Positions 8,449 through 16,181 of a stretch of DNA of 41,585 nucleotides are shown here, piece by piece. Positions within the stretch are counted from its first letter, which is position 1. Each line of letters opens with the position of its first letter. The notes under the pieces were generated by a model that did not search any database, was not told the DNA's origin, and worked only from the letters and a program-made list of their open reading frames with translations. A program made the position numbers and the translations under genes. Source of the stretch: Blautia sp. (GTDB taxonomy: Bacteria > Bacillota > Clostridia > Lachnospirales > Lachnospiraceae); contig JAFVGK010000168.1 in assembly GCA_017475035.1 (NCBI GenBank), forward strand, positions 1 to 41,585, in the 5' to 3' direction.

Positions 8449-9885
8449 ATGGCTATGATTGGAAGAGCTTCCGAAGAAAAAACATTAAACCGACTATATA
8501 ACAGTGGGCGTGCTGAATTTGTTGCCATATATGGGAGGAGACGCGTTGGCAAGACGTTTCTTGTCGATGAGACATTCTCCGGCCGTATCACATTCAGACA
8601 TGCAGGCCTCTCTCCGGCAGATGAAGAGGCAAAAGGATTGCTGCAGGCACAGCTGGAACATTTTTACAATTCTCTGGTATTGCAGGGGATGGAACCGTGC
8701 GAAAAACCAGGAAATTGGCTGAACGCTTTCTTTCTGCTGGAAAAACACCTTCAGAAAATAGATGATGGATCCCGGCAGCTGGTCTTTCTGGATGAGCTTC
8801 CGTGGCTGGACAGCCCGAGATCCGGTTTTCTGACAGCCTTTGAGGGCTTTTGGAACACATGGGGATGCCATCGCAAAAATCTTATGGTTGTTGTCTGCGG
8901 CAGTGCCAATTCATGGGTTCTTGATAAGCTGATCAATAATCATGGGGGGCTCTATGGCAGACTGACTCATGAAATCAAGCTTGCTCCATTTACGCTTCGG
9001 GAATGTGAACAGTTCTACCAAAGCAGGCAGATACAGCTCTCGCGGTATGATATTGTACAAAGTTACATGATTTTTGGAGGCATACCATATTATCTGGGGT
9101 ATATTGAGAGCAGCCAGAGCCTTGCCCAAAATGTTGACCGTCTTCTCTTCTATCGCAACGGAGTACTGAAAAATGAATTTGACCGGCTTTTTGATTCTGT
9201 ATTTACGAATCCGGACATAATCAAATCAATCGTCAAAGTACTTTACACAAGAAATGCAGGATATACCAGAAAAGAAATAACCGAGAAGCTGGGAATCTCT
9301 GATGGAGGAACATTAACAAAGCACCTTAATGCATTGCTGGCCAGTGATTTTGTGATCAGATATGTTCCTTTCGGCTTCAGCAAGCGTGAAGAGCACTATA
9401 AACTGGTAGATCAGTTCTGCCTGTTCTACCTTCACTTTATGCAGAGTCAGACGAGAACAAATGAAAAGTTCTGGCAGCAGAATATATCTGCACAACAGGT
9501 GGTAACATGGCGCGGATTTGCTTTTGAAAATGTTTGCTTTAATCATATTGATCAGATAAAGGCGGCTCTGGGCATCACAGGAGTTATTTCATCAAACTCT
9601 GCATGGTCTAAAAAGAGCGATGATGAAGATGGCTTGCAGATCGATCTCTTGATCCATCGAAATGATAACGTGATCAACATGTGCGAGATCAAATTCCTGA
9701 GTGAAGAATTTAAGGTAGATAAAAACTATTACAGAGTTCTTCTCAGCAGGCCGGAACGAATCAGAGAGTTGGTATCGCCAAAGATATCTATATACAGCAC
9801 TTTAATCACAACATTTGGATTAAAGCATAATGAATACAGCGGGGTCTTCACAAACGTGATTACGATGGACGATCTGTTTGAATAA
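8449..9885 (+). CDS. ATP-binding protein, archaeal-type ATPase with DUF234 domain
   Basis: The 478-residue product starts with a P-loop ATPase domain: Walker A GRRRVGKT at residues 29-36, a Walker B-like strand QLVFLDELPWL near 107-117, and VVCGSANSWV in the sensor region. A winged-helix segment (about 265-310) and a C-terminal DUF234 nuclease-like domain (about 330-460, with DGLQIDLLIHR and MCEIKF, a PD-(D/E)XK-like arrangement) follow. This family is common in Firmicutes and archaea as lone genes in variable regions; the function is unknown, though the nuclease-like end suggests DNA-related or defence roles. The ATG at 8449 is preceded by AAAGGAAAGA. It stands alone, with GNAT and fragment genes downstream. 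Confidence 0.85.
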   Translation: MAMIGRASEEKTLNRLYNSGRAEFVAIYGRRRVGKTFLVDETFSGRITFRHAGLSPADEEAKGLLQAQLEHFYNSLVLQGMEPCEKPGNWLNAFFLLEKHLQKIDDGSRQLVFLDELPWLDSPRSGFLTAFEGFWNTWGCHRKNLMVVVCGSANSWVLDKLINNHGGLYGRLTHEIKLAPFTLRECEQFYQSRQIQLSRYDIVQSYMIFGGIPYYLGYIESSQSLAQNVDRLLFYRNGVLKNEFDRLFDSVFTNPDIIKSIVKVLYTRNAGYTRKEITEKLGISDGGTLTKHLNALLASDFVIRYVPFGFSKREEHYKLVDQFCLFYLHFMQSQTRTNEKFWQQNISAQQVVTWRGFAFENVCFNHIDQIKAALGITGVISSNSAWSKKSDDEDGLQIDLLIHRNDNVINMCEIKFLSEEFKVDKNYYRVLLSRPERIRELVSPKISIYSTLITTFGLKHNEYSGVFTNVITMDDLFE

Positions 9886-9901
9886 TAAGCAAGCGGATGA
9901 A

Positions 9902-9976
9902 CATCATTTCCAAACCGAGCTTTGATGAGTGGTTTGATGGAAACACGCCTTCCGGAGATGCTCATCAGGAGCAGTA
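9902..9976 (+). pseudogene. 3' fragment of an excisionase-like wHTH gene
   Basis: The frame reads ISKPSFDEWFDGNTPSG and ends in TAA. It matches the end of the wHTH protein at 2893-3150 (RISRKSFDEW), so it is the tail of a second excisionase-like gene with the rest lost. It supports the idea that other integrative elements once occupied this site. Confidence 0.5.
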
Positions 9977-10061
9977 ACAGGCAAAAAGTATTAGACTTCT
10001 GCACCCTTGCGGTGTATAGTAGATCAGGGGTTTTGCAAATTTACGGAAGGAAACTGATTTT

Positions 10062-10517
10062 ATGAGTATCAAAATTATCAGGGCTGAACGGAGCAATCTG
10101 CAGGAAATATTGGATCTGCAGTATCTGGCATATCAAAGTGAAGCAGCATTGTTCAGGAGTAAAGACATCCCTCCACTGAAACAAACCCTGGATAATCTGA
10201 TGGAAGAGTATGAAAAAGGGATTGTTTTAAAAGCGGTTACGGAAGAGGAAATCATTATCGGATCTGTCCGGGCTTATGAGGATGCAGGGACTGTATATAT
10301 AGGCAAACTCATGGTACATCCTGATTACAGACGCCGGGGCTACGGAAGTAAACTCCTGACAGAAATAGAAAAGTGTTATACCGGGAAACGATATGAACTG
10401 TTTACCAGTACAAAAAGTGAAGACAATATCCGTCTGTATCAGAGAACCGGCTACACCATTTTTGATCAAAAACCGATCAATGAAGATCTTATATTTATTT
10501 TTCTGGAGAAAAGGTAA
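10062..10517 (+). CDS. GNAT family N-acetyltransferase
   Basis: A 151-residue GNAT protein. Motif A, the acetyl-CoA pyrophosphate loop, is visible as VHPDYRRRGYGSKLL (about residues 86-100), preceded by the beta4 strand VYIGKLM and followed by LYQRTGYTIFDQ. The substrate cannot be told from sequence. AAGGAAAC precedes the ATG at 10062. It ends 12 bases before the next open frame, so the two genes may be co-transcribed. Confidence 0.85.
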   Translation: MSIKIIRAERSNLQEILDLQYLAYQSEAALFRSKDIPPLKQTLDNLMEEYEKGIVLKAVTEEEIIIGSVRAYEDAGTVYIGKLMVHPDYRRRGYGSKLLTEIEKCYTGKRYELFTSTKSEDNIRLYQRTGYTIFDQKPINEDLIFIFLEKR

Positions 10518-10561
10518 ATGGAAAACCTTTGCTGCTTGAAGATTGCAGGGCGGAGGATGAA

Positions 10562-11098
10562 ATGAACAGGGTTGTAAGCGTGAATGGTACTGATTATGAG
10601 ATCATAGACCTGTTGGGACACGGAAAAGGCGGATACTCTTATCTTGCTTCGTCAGATGGAAAGAAAGCAGTTTTGAAGCAAATCCATCATGAACCCTGCG
10701 ATTACTACACATTTGGAAATAAGATTGAAGCAGAGAAAAACGATTACCGAAGGCTGAAGGCGGCGGGCATCAGAATACCGGTTATGTTTTCTGTCGATGA
10801 CACTTCTGAGAGAATTGTCAAGGAATACATTGAAGGCCCAACTATTTTTGATATGGTGCGTGATGGTATATCCGTTGAACCATTTATGATTCAGATTCGT
10901 GAAATGGCGGAGCTGGCAAAGAAAGCCGGATTGAACATTGATTATTTCCCTACGAACTTTGTTGTCCGGGATAATCTGATCTACTATGTCGACTATGAAT
11001 GTAATCAGTATATGGACGAATGGAGTTTTGAGAACTGGGGCATAAAGTATTGGAGCAGAACACCGGAGTTCGAGGAATATCTTAGGAACTATACATGA
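10562..11098 (+). CDS. Atypical protein-kinase-like phosphotransferase
   Basis: I place the start at the ATG at 10562 because GGAGG lies seven bases upstream; an earlier in-frame start at 10529 has no such site. The product of about 178 residues is a minimal kinase-like fold: glycine-rich loop HGKGGYSYLAS, the ATP-binding Lys in KKAVLKQIHHE, hinge EYIEGPTIFDM, a catalytic-loop-like IDYFPTNFVV, and the metal-binding YYVDYE in place of DFG. It lacks a canonical HRD, resembling small RIO- or aminoglycoside-phosphotransferase-like enzymes. The substrate is unknown. Flanked by two GNAT genes on the same strand. Confidence 0.6.
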   Translation: MNRVVSVNGTDYEIIDLLGHGKGGYSYLASSDGKKAVLKQIHHEPCDYYTFGNKIEAEKNDYRRLKAAGIRIPVMFSVDDTSERIVKEYIEGPTIFDMVRDGISVEPFMIQIREMAELAKKAGLNIDYFPTNFVVRDNLIYYVDYECNQYMDEWSFENWGIKYWSRTPEFEEYLRNYT

Positions 11099-11114
11099 AA
11101 TGAGGGGATCATTC

Positions 11115-11585
11115 ATGATAAGATATGTTGAGAGCCAGGATAAAACAGCCTGGTATACGTTTGATCACGAACTGCCGGAAACCGGATTTGACGAGAAAGT
11201 CAGAAACAGGCAGGGTTATGTCTGTGTCAGGGACAGGAAAATCATCGGCATCCTTCGTTATAACCTTTTCTGGGACAGCATCCCCTTCTGTACACTTCTG
11301 CGTGTTGACGATGAATATCAAGGCCAGGGATATGGGAAACGGCTTATGGAGCGCTGGGAGCAGGACATGAGATCCGCGGGCTGCGGAATGGTAATGACTT
11401 CTACTCAGGTAAATGAAGAAGCGCAGCATTTTTATCGTAAGCTGGGATATAAGGATGCAGGTGGTTTTGTTGTTGACATTCCGGGCTATGAGCAGCCAAT
11501 GGAAATGATTATGATAAAAGCAATTCCATGTTGTCGGCGACCGTATCTAAGAGCGAAAGTGCTTGACATCCTTAGGTCAATATGA
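11115..11585 (+). CDS. GNAT family N-acetyltransferase with an altered C-terminus
   Basis: A GNAT protein of about 156 residues starting at the ATG at 11115, after GAGGGGATC. The acetyl-CoA loop is DDEYQGQGYGKRLMERW and the closing motif is HFYRKLGYKDAGGFV. Homology-like sequence ends near the residues PMEMIMIKAI. The final 19 residues are translated from DNA that is copied from the non-coding leader of the TetR gene at 21235 onward, so the original C-terminus was replaced when the duplicated segment landed here. The enzyme core is intact and may still work. The substrate is unknown. Confidence 0.8.
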   Translation: MIRYVESQDKTAWYTFDHELPETGFDEKVRNRQGYVCVRDRKIIGILRYNLFWDSIPFCTLLRVDDEYQGQGYGKRLMERWEQDMRSAGCGMVMTSTQVNEEAQHFYRKLGYKDAGGFVVDIPGYEQPMEMIMIKAIPCCRRPYLRAKVLDILRSI

Positions 11586-11854
11586 TTAACTAAAGAGGAT
11601 TAGATGCATCTAACAAGGGGGCTGAGACATGCCAAGAGACAAAACGGCTGCTTATGAGAGGATTATCCGCATGCCGGTCAGCCCTGCATGGGCATTTCCC
11701 GTTGTTGTCATCGTCGGTATAATCTTGTCGGTATGGATTGCAAATATTTCCATGAAGAAGCACAAAGCAGTTGAAAAAGCATCTGGGGATGAAGCATGAT
11801 TGAACGAGGAGAGATAATCTGATAGCTGGAAAACTCATTATCGAAATACTGATC
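11526..11854 (+). repeat. Deleted duplicate of the TetR/MptD-like locus at 21235-22695
   Basis: Bases 11526-11670 match 21235-21379 almost perfectly (leader and first codons of TetR). Bases 11675-11854 match 22516-22695 (end of the MptD-like gene, and start of the small membrane gene). About 1.14 kb present in the intact copy is missing. Differences between the copies are only a few single bases, so the duplication is fairly recent. Confidence 0.9.
11629..11799 (+). CDS. Chimeric 56-residue ORF: TetR N-terminus joined to MptD-like C-terminus
   Basis: The deletion inside the duplicated locus joined the first 14 codons of the TetR gene (MPRDKTAAYERIIR) in frame to the last 42 or so codons of the MptD-like membrane protein (PVSPAWAFPVVVIVGIILSVW). 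The ATG has the original TetR ribosome binding site (AAGGGGG). The product would be a single-span membrane peptide with a basic, His/Lys-rich tail. It is too short for most gene callers. Whether it is made or does anything is unknown; it may simply be deletion debris. Confidence 0.55.
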   Translation: MPRDKTAAYERIIRMPVSPAWAFPVVVIVGIILSVWIANISMKKHKAVEKASGDEA

Positions 11855-12325
11855 CTGTGGATCATATATGCAGGTTATATGGCAGTTCTTGTGCATAAGC
11901 GCGGACCACTCGGCGGCATTTTCTTTTATCCCAAGGTAATGCAGGAAAGAGTGATCGAAATAGGATTGATGACGGAGCAAGAACTAAAAAGACGAAGAAC
12001 CTTTGCCTATATCCTGCTTCTGGCGCTGATGATTCTTGTGCCGGGGTTTATGATCCTGCGCATCAATGGTGCCCAGACTTATTTCAGCTGTTGCTGGCAG
12101 TTTTACGTCCTGTTTCTGGGAGCGGAGTTTTTTGACTGGCTTGTGATTGACACGATCTGGGTGGCCTTGTCTGATTGGTGGATCATCCCTGGGACGGAAG
12201 ATCTGAACGATACATGGCACAGTGTCCATGTAAAAAAGTGGAAGATGCTGCAGTTGATTCCGTTTTCCATACCGATTTCTGCGATTATCGGTGGGTTGTA
12301 TTGGGGAATAAGAGTTCTGAGTTGA
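11822..12325 (+). CDS. Multi-spanning membrane protein, unknown function
   Basis: The safe start is the ATG at 11879 (148 residues). The frame is open further upstream to an ATA at about 11822 that aligns with the ATG of the small membrane gene at 22663 (AGATGGCTGG there, TGATAGCTGG here). Starting there would add 19 residues beginning AGKLIIEILILWI, a membrane segment. Hydrophobic spans are seen around residues 40-60, 65-90 and 125-145 of the shorter form, with a conserved-looking DWLVIDTIWVALSDWW region and a cytoplasmic KHxKR-type basic patch. I do not recognise the family. An ATG-to-ATA change may have weakened expression. Upstream sequence belongs to the duplicated block. Confidence 0.6.
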   Translation: MAGKLIIEILILWIIYAGYMAVLVHKRGPLGGIFFYPKVMQERVIEIGLMTEQELKRRRTFAYILLLALMILVPGFMILRINGAQTYFSCCWQFYVLFLGAEFFDWLVIDTIWVALSDWWIIPGTEDLNDTWHSVHVKKWKMLQLIPFSIPISAIIGGLYWGIRVLS

Positions 12326-12358
12326 TACAGAAAGATTATGAAAAAGAGGTAAATCGAT

Positions 12359-13153
12359 ATGAGAATCCATACCTGTGGTGTGGAAGGCAGGCCGGTTATT
12401 ATCATGCTGCCGGGCTCCTTCTGTAATGCCGACACCATGGCAAACATTATCACAAGGCTGAAACCGGAATTTCATATTCTGGCTGTGGACTACAGCGGAC
12501 AATATGCAGGCAGCGAAATGCCCTTTACCTCCCGCGCCGGAGAGGCGGAGAAGATTATCCGCTATTTACGGGAACAAGCTATTCGTTCTGTCGCTCTGGT
12601 ATACGGCCAGTCCATGGGTGGTGAAATAGGGATGGAACTGCTTTCCCAACTGAAGAAGAGCAACATTGCGGTAGGCGCGGCCTTCTTTGACGGCGGACCG
12701 TTCCTGCATTTCCCCAGGTTTGTCTCCAGGCTGCTCGGAAACAAATTCAAAACCATCGTCGGAAATCTGCGGGGCAAAACTCTGACCGAGGCGCTGCAGG
12801 AACCGACAATCTTGAAATTCTCCGGCGGAAAGCCTGAACGCTACAGCAACATGCTGGGGCCTATCTGTCAGAACGCTGCTTTCATGAGTGACGAAACGCT
12901 GGAACGAGAGGCGGACGCCTGTGTGACCTTTGATTATCCGGCCATGGACAGGGATTTCCAGAAGCGCTTGACCTTCTTCTATTCCAAAGAGGAATCTGCC
13001 TGGCGCTTCTGTCATAGGAAACTGCAAAAATCTTATCCCTTTGCGCATTACAAACTGGTCAGCGGCTACGGCCATGTGGGATACCCCGGGGAGCATCTTG
13101 CAGAATACTGTGCCTGGCTTTCTGCGGCGGCACGGGGCGATAACATGATATGA
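12359..13153 (+). CDS. Alpha/beta hydrolase
   Basis: A 264-residue alpha/beta-hydrolase-fold protein. The nucleophile elbow is GQSMGG (Ser at about residue 83), the oxyanion region is PGSFCNADT near 19-27, and the catalytic His is probably in SGYGHVGYPGEH near the C-terminus. No signal peptide. A cap segment (about 110-200) separates the core halves. It probably hydrolyses a small ester or similar substrate, unidentified. GAGGTAAATCGAT lies upstream of the ATG, and the gene follows the membrane protein by 33 bases on the same strand. Confidence 0.8.
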   Translation: MRIHTCGVEGRPVIIMLPGSFCNADTMANIITRLKPEFHILAVDYSGQYAGSEMPFTSRAGEAEKIIRYLREQAIRSVALVYGQSMGGEIGMELLSQLKKSNIAVGAAFFDGGPFLHFPRFVSRLLGNKFKTIVGNLRGKTLTEALQEPTILKFSGGKPERYSNMLGPICQNAAFMSDETLEREADACVTFDYPAMDRDFQKRLTFFYSKEESAWRFCHRKLQKSYPFAHYKLVSGYGHVGYPGEHLAEYCAWLSAAARGDNMI

Positions 13154-13240
13154 ACCTTCAAGAGAACACAAGAATTGAAAGAAGGATCAGTAAATCTGCG
13201 TTCCCGTTTTTTCTTGCACTTCCGCAGATCCCGATGACTT

Positions 13241-13888
13241 TCATCCTGATACCATCCTTCGCATCGCAGATTGCTTCTTCCAATGCTCTCGAATAATCCC
13301 GGCAGGAACGCCTCCCACAATTGCATTTGCCGGTAAATCATCATGAATGACTGAGCTTGCCGCTACCACAGCTCCGTCGCCGATTGTCACGCCAGGCAGA
13401 ATTGTGGCGTTGGAGCCGATCCAGACGTTTTTACCTATGTGGATCGGTGCATAGTGATTTTTCCGAGACTGGGGATCCAGATTATGGTTAATGGTGGCCA
13501 GCACCACATTGTGACCGATCAATGTGCCATCGCCGATATAGATGCCTCCCTGGTCCTGAAAATGGCACCCGGAATTTAAGAACACATTTCGGCCGATGTA
13601 GAGGTTTGGCCCGAAGTTTGCGTAGAAGGGCGGGAACATTCGAAAACCCTCGCCGACAGAACCGTGGGTGATTTGATCCATCAGGACCGCGATCTCTTCC
13701 TGAGTGTGATACTTGTTATTTAGTTCCATGGTATACCGGACCGTTTCATGGCAGATATCCCAGATCTCGTCATTCATCTCTAAGGGAAGTCGGATCCAGG
13801 GAATCGGCCAGGGAAAAGCTTGATTCTCTGGCAAAGGAAACTGCGGCATAAACTCCAGATTCGATAGTATTCCAAAGCCAGTTATCAA
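13241..13888 (-). CDS. Hexapeptide-repeat acetyltransferase, maltose O-acetyltransferase-like
   Basis: A 215-residue left-handed beta-helix acyltransferase. The N-terminal maltose/galactoside acetyltransferase helical segment is seen as NNKYHTQEEIAVLMDQITHG, followed by hexapeptide turns (IYIGDGTLIGHNVVLATINH, IHIGKNVWIGSNATILPGVT, IGDGAVVAASSVI). The catalytic His is in ATINHNLDP. Such enzymes acetylate sugars or other small hydroxyl compounds with acetyl-CoA. It is the only minus-strand gene in this part of the island and faces the alpha/beta hydrolase; the next gene is divergent. Confidence 0.85.
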   Translation of the reverse strand: MITGFGILSNLEFMPQFPLPENQAFPWPIPWIRLPLEMNDEIWDICHETVRYTMELNNKYHTQEEIAVLMDQITHGSVGEGFRMFPPFYANFGPNLYIGRNVFLNSGCHFQDQGGIYIGDGTLIGHNVVLATINHNLDPQSRKNHYAPIHIGKNVWIGSNATILPGVTIGDGAVVAASSVIHDDLPANAIVGGVPAGIIREHWKKQSAMRRMVSG

Positions 13889-13986
13889 AGCTATAGTGTT
13901 TATTTTATTGTTTGCTGTTGCTGCGATGATAAGAGTGTTTATATCTAAATTATCTGGATAATATCAATCTGGTGAGGTGATTAATC

Positions 13987-14520
13987 ATGGTAGAACCGCA
14001 CAATAAAACGATTGAGCTTCATACTGAAAACCTTGTACTGAAACCACTGGGACTGAAGTATCTGGAAACAGTAAACGAATATGCTTTGGATTATGAAAAC
14101 ACGAAGTATATGTGCCGTTTACCAAACATGAATACGGAAGAGACTGTTGAGTTTTTAAAGATAGTTGATGAGGAATGGGGAAAAGATGAACCAGCATTTT
14201 ATGAGTTTGCTGTTTTGTATCATGGAAGACAGATCGGCGCCGTGAGTGTTTACTTTGAAGATAAGATTGGCGAACTTGGCTGGATCATAAACCGGAATTT
14301 CTGGGGAAAAGGTTTTGCGACAGAAGCTGCGAAGGTGGTCATTACGCATTTCTCAAAACAGGGTTTCCGACATTTTATTGCACATTGCGATACAGAGAAT
14401 ACAGCATCTCGTCGGGTTATGGAAAAACTGGGTATGACCAGAACCGGCATCCATGGTGGAAGAAAAAACCGATCTGCAGAGACAGAGAGTTTTGAATACC
14501 AATATGAGTTGATAGTGTGA
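13987..14520 (+). CDS. GNAT family N-acetyltransferase, RimJ/RimL-like
   Basis: A 177-residue GNAT protein of the ribosomal-protein-alanine or antibiotic-acetylating type: N-terminal TENLVLKPLGLKYLE, then IGELGWIINRNFWGKGFATEAAK as the acetyl-CoA loop, and HCDTENTASRRVMEKLGMTRTG as the closing motif, all hallmarks of RimJ-like enzymes. The substrate is unknown. GGTGATTAATC lies before the ATG. The stop codon is followed directly by an integrase fragment, so it may be cargo of a lost element. Confidence 0.85.
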   Translation: MVEPHNKTIELHTENLVLKPLGLKYLETVNEYALDYENTKYMCRLPNMNTEETVEFLKIVDEEWGKDEPAFYEFAVLYHGRQIGAVSVYFEDKIGELGWIINRNFWGKGFATEAAKVVITHFSKQGFRHFIAHCDTENTASRRVMEKLGMTRTGIHGGRKNRSAETESFEYQYELIV

Positions 14521-14524
14521 TGGT

Positions 14525-14596
14525 CATGTGGTCTTCCACAGCCTGCGCCACACCAGCGTCACCTATAAGCTGAAGCTGAACGGTGGTGATGTGAAA
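14525..14596 (+). pseudogene. Integrase catalytic-domain fragment
   Basis: Twenty-four codons encode VVFHSLRHTSVTYKLKLNGG and DVK, which match residues 361-383 of the integrase at 4160-5560 with only Ser-to-Thr and Ile-to-Val changes. The Box II His and Arg are present, but nothing else of the gene survives. It marks the former end of another, closely related integrative element. Confidence 0.8.
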
Positions 14597-14618
14597 GCTC
14601 ATACAGATAAGTTACCTT

Positions 14619-15131
14619 ATGAGTGTAAGCGTTGAGTATCTGGTTAAAGATCAGGATTGTGCAGTGAATATTAAACAACAGCCATATACAGAGCCTGATG
14701 AACTGATAGCTTTCAGATTGGAAGCAAATATTAATACGTATGCAGCGCTTATGAATGAGGTTGATGCAACCAGGCCTGCATCTCATGATTTCCAGTATAG
14801 GAACGGCGAGTATGTGTATTACGATACATATGTCGGTGGAGAAGAATTTGCCGGAGAAGAAGCGATATGGAAGGATGGACAGGGCGTCTATGCCATGAAT
14901 TATATGGGACGGGTATTGGCTGCAGGGTTTAGTGGTAACTTCTTGAAAGAAGCATTGAGAGCAGCAGATAAGAAGATGCCATATAGGGGACCGGAATTAT
15001 ATCAATCAGGAGAATACACATATAGATGTAAAGTAACTGGTGATTTTACCTGGTTTCAAGGATATGAAGAAATCTATCAGGGTGATCTCAAAGTATATGA
15101 ATGCGTATTCCATGGTGGATTGCTGAAATAA
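14619..15131 (+). CDS. DUF5680 domain protein
   Basis: The 170-residue frame contains a DUF5680 domain from about residue 30: NTYAALMNEVDATRPASHDF, then YVYYDTYVGGEEFAGEEAIW, AMNYMGRV, FSGNFLKEAL, and MPYRGPELY, ending WFQGYEEIY and ECVFHGG. The domain occurs alone or behind helix-turn-helix domains in Firmicutes; its function is unknown. The first 25 or so residues do not look like the domain and no strong ribosome binding site precedes the ATG at 14619, so the N-terminus may be altered by the integrase remnant just upstream; an original start could have been lost. Confidence 0.7.
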   Translation: MSVSVEYLVKDQDCAVNIKQQPYTEPDELIAFRLEANINTYAALMNEVDATRPASHDFQYRNGEYVYYDTYVGGEEFAGEEAIWKDGQGVYAMNYMGRVLAAGFSGNFLKEALRAADKKMPYRGPELYQSGEYTYRCKVTGDFTWFQGYEEIYQGDLKVYECVFHGGLLK

Positions 15132-15157
15132 CATAGAACTATTTAGTATTTGATATA

Positions 15158-15182
15158 GCTCGGAGAAATCCGGGCTTTTTTC
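15158..15182 (+). terminator. Terminator of the DUF5680 gene
   Basis: GCTCGGA pairs with TCCGGGC (one G-T pair) around GAAA, followed by six T. Confidence 0.8.
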
Positions 15183-15297
15183 GTGCCCGGAATGAACAAA
15201 ACCGGGAGGTGAGAAATATCTACCGTAATATTCAGCCGGAACAGGATATGCTGGGCGAATTTGGTAATGGATGGAAGGGTGTTTATCGTTGGTGTGA

Positions 15298-15795
15298 AAC
15301 AAACGCGGACTTGAGATCAGATCCCGCAGCGAGCTCGTACCCACCGGGGAAAGGGAAGAAAACATCGCTTGTGATCTGAATGATTTTTCATGGATGGATC
15401 AGATCGATGCCGCAAGCGGAGCTGTTCTTTATGCTGCCGGAGTATTCCATTACTTCACCACGCAGCAGATCAGGGATATGGGCATCGCTATGGCGGATAA
15501 ATTCCCGGGCGGCAGACTGGTCTTTGATGCGGTAGGCAAATTCGGAAGAGATGTGCTGATGAAAGGCACGCTGAAAAACATGGGCATGAATGATGTATCG
15601 GGCCTTTTCTATGTGAATGATGAATCCGGACTTGAGGGCTGGTCCCAGAAGGTGAAGCTTATGACGAAAAAAAGCTACATGCAGGGCTACTATAAGCTCG
15701 ACGATCCGAATATCAAAGGAATCCATCGATTCCTCGCAAGACTCTGTGACAGCCTTGCAAAGATGTATATCTATCAAATAGAATTCACGGTGTGA
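15298..15795 (+). pseudogene. SAM-dependent O-methyltransferase (LCMT-like), 5' truncated and frameshifted
   Basis: The frame carries the C-terminal two thirds of a leucine-carboxyl-methyltransferase-like protein: SELVPTGEREENIACDLNDF, then AVLYAAGVFHYFTTQQI and GGRLVFDAVGKFGRD. The N-terminal SAM-binding glycine motif is missing. Immediately upstream, bases about 15215-15300 read in another frame as a plausible continuation (YRNIQPEQDMLGEFGNGWKG then RWCETNADL), suggesting a one-base frameshift near 15300 plus loss of the first part. A start at 15394 would give only 133 residues. Almost certainly not a working methyltransferase. Confidence 0.65.
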
Positions 15796-15811
15796 AAGGA
15801 GAACGAAAAAT

Positions 15812-15958
15812 GGCACGACCATCATGATCGATGCAGGATACAATTATGAGCGCCTCGGTGAAAAGATGAAGTGGCTGGATATCGACCCGGCACAGGTAAA
15901 GCATATCATGATCACGCATCAGGAAACCGATCACATGGGCGCGCCTGAACGGGATTGA
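15812..15958 (+). pseudogene. MBL-fold metallohydrolase fragment
   Basis: The frame encodes TIMIDAGYNYERLGEKMKWL and later HIMITHQETDHMGAPERD before a stop. This is the start of a metallo-beta-lactamase fold: Asp of strand 2, then the HxExDH-like HQETDHMG motif. Only about 48 codons remain and no start codon is in frame; the neighbouring frame continues briefly (DECKNLYYV). It is a remnant. Confidence 0.6.
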
Positions 15959-15983
15959 CGAATGCAAGAACCTTTACTATGTA

Positions 15984-16013
15984 TGATAACTAAGTTAGCA
16001 TACATAGTTATCA
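15984..16013. promoter_or_regulatory. Inverted repeat, possible operator
   Basis: TGATAACTA pairs with TAGTTATCA around 12 bases, and a CTATGTATG/CATACATAG pair overlaps it. It lies between the MBL fragment and the TetR promoter. A regulator-binding site is plausible but unassigned. Confidence 0.4.
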
Positions 16014-16117
16014 AACATCCGGCAACGAAGCGGGGTGGCGGGAAAATGGCATGTGGGAATTATGACGAAACGCATCAAAAGATTCCTGGATCCTCTGAAC
16101 AAAGGCAAAGAAAAGAC

Positions 16118-16170
16118 TTGACATGATAAGCTAATTGTGTTAGCATAAAGTTAGAATTAGCTAACTGTAA
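16118..16170 (+). promoter_or_regulatory. Promoter and operator of the first TetR gene
   Basis: TTGACA at 16118-16123 and TAGCAT at 16141-16146 are separated by 17 bases, a good sigma-A type spacing. GCTAATTGTGTTAGC overlaps the -10, and AATTAGCTAACT follows at about 16158. The arrangement suggests autoregulation by the TetR protein encoded directly downstream. Confidence 0.65.
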
Positions 16171-16181
16171 GAGGGATGAAT

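Noticed and set aside
16020-16115. Short frame ending KRFLDPLNKGKEK and stop
   Set aside because: It may be the tail of a lost gene, but it is too short and has no recognised family, so I do not list it.
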